Shown in pieces: positions 9,662-20,190 of a stretch of 64,000 nt of DNA (the first letter of the stretch is position 1; every line of letters begins with the position of its first letter). The stretch lies in the NCBI RefSeq assembly GCF_005938085.1, contig NZ_SMZK01000001.1:1364001-1428000 (forward strand), read 5' to 3'. Below the pieces are notes generated by a model. The model was not told the DNA's origin. It searched no databases and worked only from the letters and a program-made list of their open reading frames with translations. This DNA comes from Haloterrigena sp. H1. GTDB lineage: Archaea > Halobacteriota > Halobacteria > Halobacteriales > Natrialbaceae. Position numbers and translations under genes: made by a program.

Positions 9662-9707
9662 CCGGGTCACGATGTTGCGACTCTGTCGCAACGCCGATCC
9701 GATGAAC

Positions 9708-12623
<2,916 letters not shown>

Positions 12624-12642
12624 TAACTACAATCGCATTGGA

Positions 12643-12685
12643 TCCGTGACGCGCGAACGGGTCCGGACGCAAACTGGACTACACG
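12643..12685 (+). other. Pre-23S processing stem, 3' arm
   Basis: CGTGAC, GAACGGGTCC, GGACGC and CTGGACTACACG (12674-12685) pair in order with the 5' arm at 9631-9661 and with GTCACG that follows it, closing the pre-23S helix. Confidence 0.82.
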
Positions 12686-12750
12686 TATACAACGGTCTTG
12701 GACACACCACCGATATTGGAATGACGGCGGTTCGATTCCGCTGGTCGGCG

Positions 12751-12872
12751 TTACGGCGGCCACAGCGGCGGGGTTCCTCCCGTACCCATCCCGAACACGG
12801 AAGATAAGCCCGCCTGCGTTACGGTGAGTACTGGAGTGGGCGACCCTCTGGGAAACTCGTTTCGCCGCCTCC
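12751..12872 (+). rRNA. rrf: 5S ribosomal RNA
   Basis: About 122 nt, starting TTACGGCGGCCACAGCGGCG and ending GTTTCGCCGCCTCC, with the diagnostic internal block CCCATCCCGAACACGGAAG and the GCGTTACGGTGAGTACTGGAG region. 5' GGCGGCC pairs with the 3' end as in other haloarchaeal 5S RNAs. Ends estimated from this pairing. Confidence 0.95.
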
Positions 12873-12891
12873 ACTCATACTCGATACTTTC

Positions 12892-12935
12892 AACCCCACA
12901 GAGCAACTGCGTTTGCAGGAGCTGTGTGGGGTTTT
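12892..12935 (+). terminator. rRNA operon terminator hairpin
   Basis: AACCCCACA (12892-12900) pairs with TGTGGGGTT around 12925, with an inner ACTGC/GCAG helix, and ends in GGGGTTTTC. It lies 20 bases after 5S. No tRNA-Cys follows, although many haloarchaeal rrn operons carry one here. Confidence 0.7.
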
Positions 12936-13849
12936 CTGCATATACGCCCGGTAGCAAGCAGTGGTAACGCTGAGAGTGGCTCTCCTATTCGGCGATGAAC
13001 GCGGTAGAAAACAATCATTGCTAGTATTTGAACAGCAACGAGAGGCACGGGTTGAAAGAGGTCAGCTCATGCCGTTTTCTGTCGGTACCCAATACCTCCC
13101 TCAAAAACGCCTCATCTAGAAGATCGTTATACGAAGCAGGACGCGGATAGGAATATAGTCGAGGAGAGAATCAAACCTATACTGGCTCGCTGATCGCAGA
13201 GCGGGTGAGTTCGAGGGAGATATCGCTCCGTATGAAGTGTACGCCCGGAACACTAACGTCCAGCCTCATCCCGTGGCGGCATGCCGCGTCGGCTGGCTAA
13301 CCCTCGTGCCGGGCGGGAGAACGCGATGCGTTCTCCGGAGTACTACTGTCGCGTGCCCGGGTTCGCCGTGCTGTCATCGCACCCGAATGGGTCTGCTCGG
13401 ACGGGGACTAAAGGCACGCAGTTGCACTAGGAACGCGGCCCGTTTAACTCTTGCAGGCTCGAGCCGTCCTCACCTCACCGCGTGTGACTACCGTCGCGAT
13501 CACACATGAGTACACTGCTGGTGGGCACCCCAAGTTCGAGGGCAGTGACACCCGTTTCCTTCGAGTCACTGGTTGTCGGTGTCGAGAAGTCGTCGAGCGA
13601 CTCGAGTCCCGCTTGCAGACAGGTCTAATCTCGAGGACGGGGGCTTCTGTTGTCGGTTCTGAAGCATCAGTATCGTAATCTTCAGATACCGAACGGAGCT
13701 GAAACAGGTACTGGAATGGGTACACAGTCTGCTTCGTAGCCGCTGGTCACTTGGTGCAGCCGCTTCGCGCCGTGCTCGTTGGGCTGTCGAGGGTGCTACC
13801 AGGGTTTTTCGTCGCTCGCTGTGGTAGGGAGGTCCCCCGAGGTGGCGCT
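12936..13849. other. Gene-poor stretch downstream of the rRNA operon
   Basis: About 900 bases without a gene I can support. The first 250 bases are more AT-rich than the surroundings. Open frames here (for example 13451-13678) have no recognisable domain and both strands give equally poor proteins. The one clear structure is a nested set of inverted repeats at 13242-13418, listed separately. It may be a decayed insertion or a small-RNA locus. Confidence 0.5.
13242..13418. ncRNA. Candidate structured RNA element
   Basis: Six inverted-repeat stems are nested in 177 bases: CGCCCGG 13242-13248 with CCGGGCG 13309-13315; CCAGCC 13260-13265 with GGCTGG 13291-13296; GCGG/CCGC within 13276-13287; GGAGAACGC 13316-13324 with GCGTTCTCC 13328-13336; CGTGCC 13352-13357 with GGCACG 13413-13418; CGGGTTCG 13358-13365 with CGCACCCG 13378-13385 (one mismatch). 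The ordered nesting suggests a folded RNA. I could not match it to SRP RNA (no GGAAG tetraloop helix 8), RNase P RNA, or a tRNA. Strand is not determined. It may instead be a remnant of a mobile element end. Confidence 0.4.
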
Positions 13850-14023
13850 GTGGACAACAATGACAAGCAACGCGCGGCGGCGAAGTGCGACCACTGCGGA
13901 GAGATCGGTATTGTCCAGATCTGGCCCGATGGTAGTCTCCAGCCGCTTGGTCAGTCGACGTTCTGTGACTGCGAGTCGTCAAAGCTTCAGGTGATCGAGA
14001 CTGACCCAGACGAGTTGCCGTAA
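13850..14023 (+). CDS. Small two-CxxC-type zinc-finger protein
   Basis: A 57-residue acidic protein with a putative zinc site: CDHCGEIG near residue 13 and FCDCES near residue 39, separated by IVQIWPDGSLQPLGQ. Such tiny zinc-binding proteins are abundant in haloarchaea and often of unknown function. I chose the GTG at 13850, which has GAGGTGG 5 bases upstream; the longer in-frame ATG at 13751 would add a basic, non-haloarchaeal-looking stretch. No neighbour is close enough to be in an operon with it. The coding call rests on the paired cysteines and acidic composition. Confidence 0.62.
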   Translation: MDNNDKQRAAAKCDHCGEIGIVQIWPDGSLQPLGQSTFCDCESSKLQVIETDPDELP

Positions 14024-14386
14024 CGCGTCGATCGCCGTTCTCGAGGGTCTCATGTGGGGAGTGGAAGGTAACGCTGCTAGCCACTAGCAAGACAGTAGTG
14101 GCGGGCACGAATATGTCAAGTAATAATGGCGACGAGTAGGCATTGGCTTCGGTAGCCATACTACTGGACAGCAGTCAATACGAAGCCGGGCGCGAATCTG
14201 CGACCGGCTTCACGTCGTTCTGTCCGGCAGTATCAAAGCTAGTGCGCGCTACAGGGACTTTCCATTCGGTTCCACGCCGTCCTGGAAAACGATCACGGCG
14301 AACGGTCGGTGAAGTGCCGTTACAGTCCCCGATTTGGAACCGACACACGGTCGACGCAGCAACGAAAGTCCCGATAGCCGGTCGTC
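14024..14386. other. Intergenic stretch with one dispersed repeat
   Basis: No gene is supported in these 363 bases. It holds the palindromic repeat copy at 14158-14234 and is otherwise unremarkable. Confidence 0.6.
14158..14234. repeat. Dispersed palindromic repeat, copy A
   Basis: ATACTACTGGACAG at one end and CTGTCCGGCAGTAT at the other form terminal inverted repeats. Inside, GAAGCCGG (14182-14189) pairs with CCGGCTTC (14204-14211). The ends match those of the copies at 49145-49254 and 56174-56232. Confidence 0.7.
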
Positions 14387-15778
14387 TCAGTAGAAGTAAT
14401 CGGATTCCGATAGCTGGACGTAGCGGCCGTCACGGTACCTGTATTTTTGTCGTTTGTAGGCCGTGAGGATCTTTGCAGCGTCGAATCCGGCGGCGTACCG
14501 CTTGCTGAGTAGGACTTTGTCGTGACGGCCGCCTTGCATGTCGGAGACGGTGTCGAACGCCCAGTCCCAGTCGTCCGGGCCGTAGTCCTCGACGATGTCA
14601 GCGAACGCGACGTTGCGCAGGATCTCGTCGCCGACCGCGCGTTTCCAGACATCGTTGTAGTTCTCGAGCGAGTCCGTCCCAGCCAACCGGCCAGCGATTT
14701 TGCCGGTACGAACGGCGACGTGGTAGCCGCCTTCGTGGAACGCCGAGGTGGTGCCCATCGCGCCGCCGGCGACGGCGATGTTCGCGCCGACGGGCGACTC
14801 GATCGGTCGCGTCGACGAGATGGGATAGGTTTCCGTCCCCTTGGACTTCCCACGGTCCTCGACGCGAGGAATGTCGTCCTCGATGTCGTACTCGTCGCCG
14901 TACTCCTGCTCGAGCAGGCGGCGGATGTACTCCGCACCCGACGGGATTTTCTCGTCGTCGGGCCGCAAGAGCTTGTAGCTGCCAGGAGTATCGACGTCCT
15001 CGAGGTCCATTCCGATCGGCATCGTCAGCCCGACGCGAGCGACCGTGCCATCGTTCGGGAAGACCCACGGATAGGCGGTCTCGCCGGGCATGTACCCCCA
15101 CCAGAACGTGAGAGTGTCCTCGAACTCCGCGAACAACTCCTCGGGGAACTCCCGGTACTCCTGGTAGGCGATGTGGTTCGCCTCCGGCGGCGAGAGGTAG
15201 TCGGAGACGCTTCGGCCGGGTGCAGTAAACTGATCGAGCGCCTCGAGCGTGATCCGTCGCTGGGGACCGTCCGCGAGGACGACGTACTGGGCCTCGAGTT
15301 CGTCGCCGGTCGAGAGCGAAAGCGTGTGGGTCGGCCCGTGTGGACTCGTCGCCCGGAGGTTGGTCTCGAGGGATTTGACGCCGACGCCGACGCGCAGGTC
15401 GGCACCGGCCTCGGTCGCGCGGTCGTAGAGCCAGTCGTCCATGCGTGCGCGGTGGAAGGTATAGCCGAACTTGGGATAGCTGGCGTCCATGCCCGTCGTC
15501 CGCAACTCGACGGCGCTGTTCGGGCCGATGAACTTCGTGGCCTCGAGTTCTTGGTGGATGACGTCGTCGGGGATTTCCCGGTAATCGAACCCCATGATGT
15601 CGATCCAGTAGTCGAGCATCCCGGCGGCGTCCGTCGAATCCGGACCGAGTTCCTCGCGATCCTCACGAGGAACCCCCTGCTCGAAGAGCACCGTCTCTGC
15701 GCCGTGGGCGGCGGCCTGTTCGGCCGCGGACGCGCCCGCGGGGCCACCGCCGACGATCGCGACGTCTACGCGTTCCAT
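14387..15778 (-). CDS. Geranylgeranyl-reductase-family flavoprotein
   Basis: FAD-dependent oxidoreductase of the GGR group, whose members saturate isoprenoid chains of archaeal lipids, quinones or other prenyl compounds. The 463-residue protein starts with the dinucleotide-binding motif VAIVGGGPAGASAAEQAA, has VVLADGPQRR in the middle and the second FAD motif region NIAVAGGAMGTTSAFHEGGY near residue 345. The substrate block between is unusual and rich in Trp/Tyr (FWWGYMPGETAYPWVF), which matches GGR-type YxWxFP motifs. TTTTATAA at 15803-15810 lies about 27 bases before the ATG, indicating a leaderless transcript. Whether it acts on phospholipids, menaquinone or carotenoid precursors cannot be told. 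Confidence 0.88.
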   Translation of the reverse strand: MERVDVAIVGGGPAGASAAEQAAAHGAETVLFEQGVPREDREELGPDSTDAAGMLDYWIDIMGFDYREIPDDVIHQELEATKFIGPNSAVELRTTGMDASYPKFGYTFHRARMDDWLYDRATEAGADLRVGVGVKSLETNLRATSPHGPTHTLSLSTGDELEAQYVVLADGPQRRITLEALDQFTAPGRSVSDYLSPPEANHIAYQEYREFPEELFAEFEDTLTFWWGYMPGETAYPWVFPNDGTVARVGLTMPIGMDLEDVDTPGSYKLLRPDDEKIPSGAEYIRRLLEQEYGDEYDIEDDIPRVEDRGKSKGTETYPISSTRPIESPVGANIAVAGGAMGTTSAFHEGGYHVAVRTGKIAGRLAGTDSLENYNDVWKRAVGDEILRNVAFADIVEDYGPDDWDWAFDTVSDMQGGRHDKVLLSKRYAAGFDAAKILTAYKRQKYRYRDGRYVQLSESDYFY

Positions 15779-15802
15779 ACGCCGTTTGGACTCAGTGAGC
15801 CA

Positions 15803-15810
15803 TTATAAAA
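15803..15810 (-). promoter_or_regulatory. TATA box of the GGR-family gene
   Basis: TTTTATAA on the minus strand, 27 bases before the ATG at 15778. Confidence 0.65.
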
Positions 15811-15976
15811 ACTGCGAGGGACAGTTTCGACCGACTGCGTCGGGGTCAGTCTCCCGTCGGATCGCTTGCCGGACAACGGGCTGAGGGACCCGCACGATCT
15901 CGTCTCGAGTGCGAGGAGAGGCTCGAGCACCCGACGTGCCGCGAGACGAACGCTTTTCATCGCGCTGGGCAAGGGC

Positions 15977-16957
15977 ATGATCATGAGCGATGCTGACGCG
16001 CCGGACGTGCTCGTGCTTCGGAAAGGAACCCACGGGATACCAATCGAACAGTACGCCGAGGCGATCCGCGATCGACTGCCGGACCACACTGTCGCACTCG
16101 CGCGCACGCCGGCCGACGAGCGCGAGGCGATTCAGACGGCGACGTTCGTCACCGGGATGACGCTCGATGCGGACCTCCTCGAGCATGCCGACGATCTCGA
16201 GGTCTTCGCCTGCGCGTATGCCGGGACCGGCCACCTCCCCCTCGAGGAACTCGAAAATCGAGACGTTACGGTAACCAACGCCGCGGGCGTCCACGGGCCG
16301 AACATCGGTGAGCACGTGCTGGGGTCGATCCTTCACTTCACTCGGCGGTTCCACGTTGGCGCGCGCCGCCAGCGCCGCCGCGAGTGGCGACATTACAAAG
16401 CCCACGAGCTGCAGGGATCGACCGTCACCGTCGTTGGACTGGGCGCGATCGGGCAGGCAGTCTGCGAGCGACTCGAGCCGTTCGGCGTCGAGACGATCGG
16501 CGTCCGCTACACACCCGCAAAGGGTGGACCGACAGACGAGGTGATCGGCTTCGAAGACGAGGCGTTCGACGATGCGCTCGCGCGCACGGACTACCTCGTG
16601 TTGGCGTGTCCCCTCTCGGAGACGACCCGCGGATTGCTCGACCGCGAGGCGTTCGTGACGATCGATCCCGACGCAGTCGTGGTCAACGTTGCCCGCGGGC
16701 CGGTCATCGAGACGGACGCGTTGGTCGAGGCGCTGCGCTCGAATTGGATTCGCGGGGCCGCCCTGGACGTCACCGATCCCGAACCACTGCCGGAGGACCA
16801 CCCGCTGTGGACCTTCGAGAACGTCCAACTCACGCCTCACAACGCCGGTCACACGCCGAAGTACTACGACCGGCTGGCCGACATCGTCGCCGAGAACCGC
16901 CGACGACTGGATGAGGAGGGAGACGACGCCGACCTCGAGAACCAAGTCCGCCCCTGA
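15977..16957 (+). CDS. D-isomer-specific 2-hydroxyacid dehydrogenase
   Basis: NAD-dependent dehydrogenase of the D-lactate/phosphoglycerate/glyoxylate reductase family. The NAD-binding fold shows GSTVTVVGLGAIGQAVCERL (GxGxxG). Catalytic residues are in place: Arg in VVVNVARGPVIE, Glu in the DVTDPEPLPEDHPLW block, and His in NVQLTPHNAG. N-terminal substrate half has CAYAGTGHLPLEEL. I start at ATG 15977; ATG 15983 (MSDADAP) is an equally good start two codons on. CTTTTCAT lies about 26 bases upstream, fitting a leaderless mRNA. The substrate is not identifiable; the gene is alone and divergent from the GGR-family gene. Confidence 0.9.
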   Translation: MIMSDADAPDVLVLRKGTHGIPIEQYAEAIRDRLPDHTVALARTPADEREAIQTATFVTGMTLDADLLEHADDLEVFACAYAGTGHLPLEELENRDVTVTNAAGVHGPNIGEHVLGSILHFTRRFHVGARRQRRREWRHYKAHELQGSTVTVVGLGAIGQAVCERLEPFGVETIGVRYTPAKGGPTDEVIGFEDEAFDDALARTDYLVLACPLSETTRGLLDREAFVTIDPDAVVVNVARGPVIETDALVEALRSNWIRGAALDVTDPEPLPEDHPLWTFENVQLTPHNAGHTPKYYDRLADIVAENRRRLDEEGDDADLENQVRP

Positions 16958-17010
16958 TCGACGGCCGATCGTGTCCGAGAGTTGTCCAGCGGACCGACCC
17001 CAGTTGACTC

Positions 17011-17020
17011 CCCTTTTTTA
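17011..17020 (+). terminator. Oligo-T terminator after the hydroxyacid dehydrogenase
   Basis: CCCTTTTTTA with six T's, 55 bases after the stop at 16957, in front of the next gene. Confidence 0.4.
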
Positions 17021-17089
17021 GCTCTCTCTGCGAAAGACGACCATGGAACTATCACTAGCTGACGGATGTACTCGAGCGGGAGGTATCCG

Positions 17090-17521
17090 ATGACGCTCTC
17101 GTTCGACGGGACGGTCCTCGTCCCCGTGGCCGATCCGGACGACGGCGAGGAAACCGCGACCGCGCTCGCGCCGTATCTCGCCCCCTCGAGTACGGTGCTC
17201 GTCGTCAACGTGATCGAGAAAGCCGGCGGTGCGCCTGACAAGGCCTCGGTCGAACAGCGCGAGGAGTATGCACGGGAAATCTTCGAGCGCGCCCGTAAGC
17301 CGCTCGAAGAGCGTGCTGGAACGGTCGAGACGGCGATCCTGTTCGGTACCGATGTCGTCGAGACCATCTTCGAGGCGGCGATAGAGCGCAACGCTGACGC
17401 CGTGGCCTTCGAGCCTCGTGAGGAAAACCGGTTCGTAGAACTGCTTACCGGCAATGTCGCCCGGCGGCTGGTCAAAGAAGCCTCGGTCCCCGTGGTTGCA
17501 CTGCCGCGAGTCGACGACTAA
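17090..17521 (+). CDS. Universal stress protein (UspA family)
   Basis: A 143-residue UspA-fold protein. It shows the N-terminal strand GTVLVPVADP, the middle strand VLVVNVIEKA, the helix-strand NADAVAFEPRE and the C-terminal GNVARRLVKEASVPVVALPR, which corresponds to the G-x(9)-G-S/T ATP motif but with the glycine pattern degraded (LLTGNVARRLV), so ATP binding is uncertain. I chose ATG 17090; an in-frame ATG 8 codons earlier (17066) is possible. Haloarchaea have many such paralogues. The next gene is convergent. Confidence 0.88.
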   Translation: MTLSFDGTVLVPVADPDDGEETATALAPYLAPSSTVLVVNVIEKAGGAPDKASVEQREEYAREIFERARKPLEERAGTVETAILFGTDVVETIFEAAIERNADAVAFEPREENRFVELLTGNVARRLVKEASVPVVALPRVDD

Positions 17522-17533
17522 TCGGAACTGGTG

Positions 17534-17842
17534 TCACTGTCGTTCCGATAGCTCGACTCGTCCCGTTTGGTCGACCCTGACCCGATAGCCGGCGTAGACG
17601 AACGTCACGCAGCCGCCGGTCCGGCTTGTCTCAGTCGTGGACTGAAACAGCGAATCGAGCGCAGCCGGATCGATGACGTCGTACAGCGGGCCGAACTCGT
17701 CCGCAATCTCGAGGGCGTCCAGACCGGAGTCCGCCGCGATCGCTTCGATGACCGCTTCGCTGAGCGGCTGATCCGGCTGGGTCTGATGGGTATCGCATTC
17801 GTCCTGCAGACGCGACTTGCAGAGAGCGGTTTCAGTTTCCAT
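17534..17842 (-). CDS. HalOD1 output-domain protein
   Basis: A 102-residue stand-alone HalOD1 domain, found almost only in haloarchaea, where it occurs alone or fused to sensor modules. The pattern PLSEAVIEAIAADSG, EFGPLYDVIDPAALDSLF and GCVTFVYAGYRVRVDQTGRVEL covers residues 28-100. The N-terminal 25 residues are Gln/Asp-rich and hold two cysteines. Role in signalling is assumed from the domain name and context in other proteins; no direct function is known. It ends 12 bases from the convergent usp gene. Confidence 0.88.
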   Translation of the reverse strand: METETALCKSRLQDECDTHQTQPDQPLSEAVIEAIAADSGLDALEIADEFGPLYDVIDPAALDSLFQSTTETSRTGGCVTFVYAGYRVRVDQTGRVELSERQ

Positions 17843-18010
17843 ACCTCGTCTATCGGGTCAACTCACGAAGTGACTCCGATTGGATGGCCAACGTTTTAAG
17901 TCGGGGTAGCTCTCAACAGGTCGTTCGGAGACGACAGGTCATCCGAGCCGACTGCGTCTCGTCGACCCTGCGAGTCGCCGGATAAAAATCGGCTGAGTTA
18001 GCCGTCGACG

Positions 18011-19045
18011 CTAGAGGTAGCCGTTCTCGAGCAGCAGTTCGCCGTTGAGCACGCTCGCGCCGGCTGCGCCGCGCATCGTGTTGTGTGCGAGACAGTTGTA
18101 CTGCAGGCCGAACGTCGACTCGCGAATCCCGCCGGCAGCGACCGACATCCCGTTGCCGAGCGTGCGGTCGAGACGCGGCTGTGGTCGTTCGGGGTCCTCG
18201 AAGACCTCGATCAGCTGGTCCGGCGAGGAGTACAGGTCGAGGCTCGGGTACTCGCGCATGGCCTCGGCAGCCTCGTCGGGGGTGAGATCCTCGGCGGTCT
18301 CGACGAAGACGTTCTCGAGGTGGCCGTCGATCGTCGGGATGCGGTTACACGAGGCGCCGACCTCGACGTCGTTGAGCGAGAGTTCCGCGCCGTCGAAACT
18401 GCCGAGCAGTTTCTTCGATTCGGTCTCGAGTTTGTCCTCTTCGCCGCCGATGTGGGGGATGGCGTTGTCGATGATCTCCATCGAGGTTACGCCGTCGTAG
18501 CCCGCGCCCGAGACGGCCTGCAGGGTCGCGACGTGGACCTTCTCGAGGCCGTACTCCTCGAGGGCGGCGAGCGTGGGGACGAAGGTGATCGTCGAGCAGT
18601 TGGGGTTTTTCACCATCGCACCGTCCCAGCCGCGCTCGTCGCGCTGGACCTCGAGCAAGTCGAGGTGCTCGGCGTTGACTTCGGGGATCACGAGGGGGAT
18701 ATCCTCGTCCATCCGGCCGTTCGAGGAGTTCGAGGAGACGACGTAGCCCGCCTCACAGAAGTCGGGCTCGACGGCCTCGCCGACGCTCGAGGGGAGCGAC
18801 GAGAACAGAAGGTCGACGTCAGTGGGAACGTCGTCGGGGTCGGTCGCCGTCACGGTCATGTCGGCGACGTCGTCCGGAATCGGGCTATCGACGCGCCACT
18901 TTGCGGCCTGTCTGTACGTCTTGCCGGCGCTGGCGTCGCTTGCGGTCAGTGCTGCGATCTCGAAATCAGGGTGCGGGTCGAGCAACTGGATGAGTCGCTG
19001 TCCAACGGCTCCGGTCGCACCGAGTACGCCTACTCGTACTGCCAT
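18011..19045 (-). CDS. asd: Aspartate-semialdehyde dehydrogenase
   Basis: Reduces aspartyl phosphate to aspartate semialdehyde with NADPH, the branch step to threonine, methionine and lysine. The 344-residue protein has the nucleotide motif VGVLGATGAVGQRL, the catalytic cysteine in VKNPNCSTITFVPTL, and the QAVSGAGYDG block with the acid-base His later in the ENVFVET-preceding region (PTIDGHLENV). It belongs to the archaeal/fungal branch. The ATG at 19045 begins exactly at the Rossmann fold; the longer open frame upstream lacks family similarity. It is monocistronic here. Confidence 0.96.
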   Translation of the reverse strand: MAVRVGVLGATGAVGQRLIQLLDPHPDFEIAALTASDASAGKTYRQAAKWRVDSPIPDDVADMTVTATDPDDVPTDVDLLFSSLPSSVGEAVEPDFCEAGYVVSSNSSNGRMDEDIPLVIPEVNAEHLDLLEVQRDERGWDGAMVKNPNCSTITFVPTLAALEEYGLEKVHVATLQAVSGAGYDGVTSMEIIDNAIPHIGGEEDKLETESKKLLGSFDGAELSLNDVEVGASCNRIPTIDGHLENVFVETAEDLTPDEAAEAMREYPSLDLYSSPDQLIEVFEDPERPQPRLDRTLGNGMSVAAGGIRESTFGLQYNCLAHNTMRGAAGASVLNGELLLENGYL

Positions 19046-19307
19046 TTTCCGCCACTCCGAGTCGTGTCCGCAAAACCGTTTGGGTTTTCGGTAGCGCATG
19101 TCAGTCGACGGAATTACTCGAGCGGATGAGTATCGAGTGGCGGAGCGTCGAGTGACAGTCGAGACGGTGGTTCGGTGGTCGGCGAGGGTACCTGTCACGA
19201 GAGAGTCGCCTCTTCGGATAGAAGATATTAAGAAACGGGAGCAGTACCTAGCAACCGATGCACTACCGACAGGATCGACGCGAGGCCACTGGCCAGAGGT
19301 GGTTCCG

Positions 19308-19565
19308 ATGACGAGTTCGACCGCGAGTACCCGCAACGGAGGACTGCTCGAGACGCCGTTCAGCATGGGTGCGACGGCTGTCGCGGCCGTCACTGCGTTG
19401 TTGTCCGTCTTTATCGCGTGGACGGGCTACAACGGCGGCGTATTCCCCGTGATCGGCTACCAGCTCGACATCTTGACCGGTGCCGTCGCGCTCGTGTTCG
19501 GCCTCGGCATCGCCCTCGTGGCGCTCACTGCCGCAGCCTACATGGAGCCCGGGTTCGGCGAGTAA
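19308..19565 (+). CDS. Small two-helix membrane protein, unknown function
   Basis: An 85-residue protein with two hydrophobic helices (about 20-38 and 52-77) and a Gly/Tyr-rich loop TGYNGGVFPVIGYQLD between them. No catalytic motif is visible. The ATG at 19308 has AGAGGTGG 5 bases upstream, a good ribosome-binding site, and a TATA-like AGATATTAAG about 85 bases upstream, so this mRNA has a leader, unlike many neighbours. I cannot name the family. Confidence 0.65.
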   Translation: MTSSTASTRNGGLLETPFSMGATAVAAVTALLSVFIAWTGYNGGVFPVIGYQLDILTGAVALVFGLGIALVALTAAAYMEPGFGE

Positions 19566-19754
19566 CGCGATTTTCGACGCCATCGTCCGGTCTCTCTCAG
19601 TATCGTTTCTTGGCTATCAGCGAGTCTCGAGATCTCTGTTTCCCGCCGGTTGCCGTCGGTCTATAATGTGTCCGTGAGAACGGGTCGGTTAGTCCGATCG
19701 CTGTCGCTGTCTGACGAGCGGCTATGAAGTAACTACCTCTCTACGAAGACTGGC

Positions 19755-19946
19755 TTACGCAGGCACTTGGGCGCCTTTCTTTCGGGTCACGTATCCCGCG
19801 ATACGATTGCGAACGCCCTTGGAATCGACGTTGGTGAGCTTCTCGACGCTTTCCTTGTTCTGTTCGAAGTCGGTCGTGAACGCCTCCGGGTACCGCTCCA
19901 GGAGGAGGTTGCCGGTCTTCTTGACATAGGCCGGTTTGATTGCCAT
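19755..19946 (-). CDS. rps17e: Ribosomal protein S17e
   Basis: Small-subunit protein shared by archaea and eukaryotes. The 63-residue product has the whole family pattern: MAIKPAYVKKTGNLLLERYP, then FEQNKESVEKLTNVDSKGVRNRIAGYVTR. GTTATAAGG (19969-19977) lies about 28 bases upstream of the ATG, so the mRNA is probably leaderless. Single gene. Confidence 0.97.
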   Translation of the reverse strand: MAIKPAYVKKTGNLLLERYPEAFTTDFEQNKESVEKLTNVDSKGVRNRIAGYVTRKKGAQVPA

Positions 19947-19968
19947 ACAGGGGATTCCGTCTAGAGGC

Positions 19969-19977
19969 CCTTATAAC
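19969..19977 (-). promoter_or_regulatory. TATA box of rps17e
   Basis: GTTATAAGG on the minus strand, 24-31 bases before the ATG at 19946. Confidence 0.7.
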
Positions 19978-20190
19978 GCACCATTTCCACTGATTGGCGA
20001 CCGGGGAGAGCGGGCCCGTTTCGTCGGAGCACGCCGAAATCGTTGGTATCGAGACTGTACAATCACATGATCGTGAGTTTTCGCGGCCTATCTCCCGCGA
20101 GAGCCGCGGTTCTGCGTTCCACGTCGTGTGGCCAGTGACTGCCGGCTCCGACGGGTGACGGTTCGCCCGACGACCAGACTCAAGGATGTC

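Noticed and set aside
13242..13418. Identification as SRP RNA, RNase P RNA or tRNA
   Set aside because: The helix 8 GGAAG/AGCAG motif, the RNase P core motifs and a tRNA T-arm were all looked for and are absent.
13451..13725. Small open frames on both strands in the gene-poor stretch
   Set aside because: Neither translation has a haloarchaeal acidic composition, a domain or a ribosome-binding site or promoter in place.
14522..15808. A 428-codon plus-strand open frame opposite the GGR-family flavoprotein
   Set aside because: Shadow frame; the minus strand carries complete FAD-binding motifs and a promoter.
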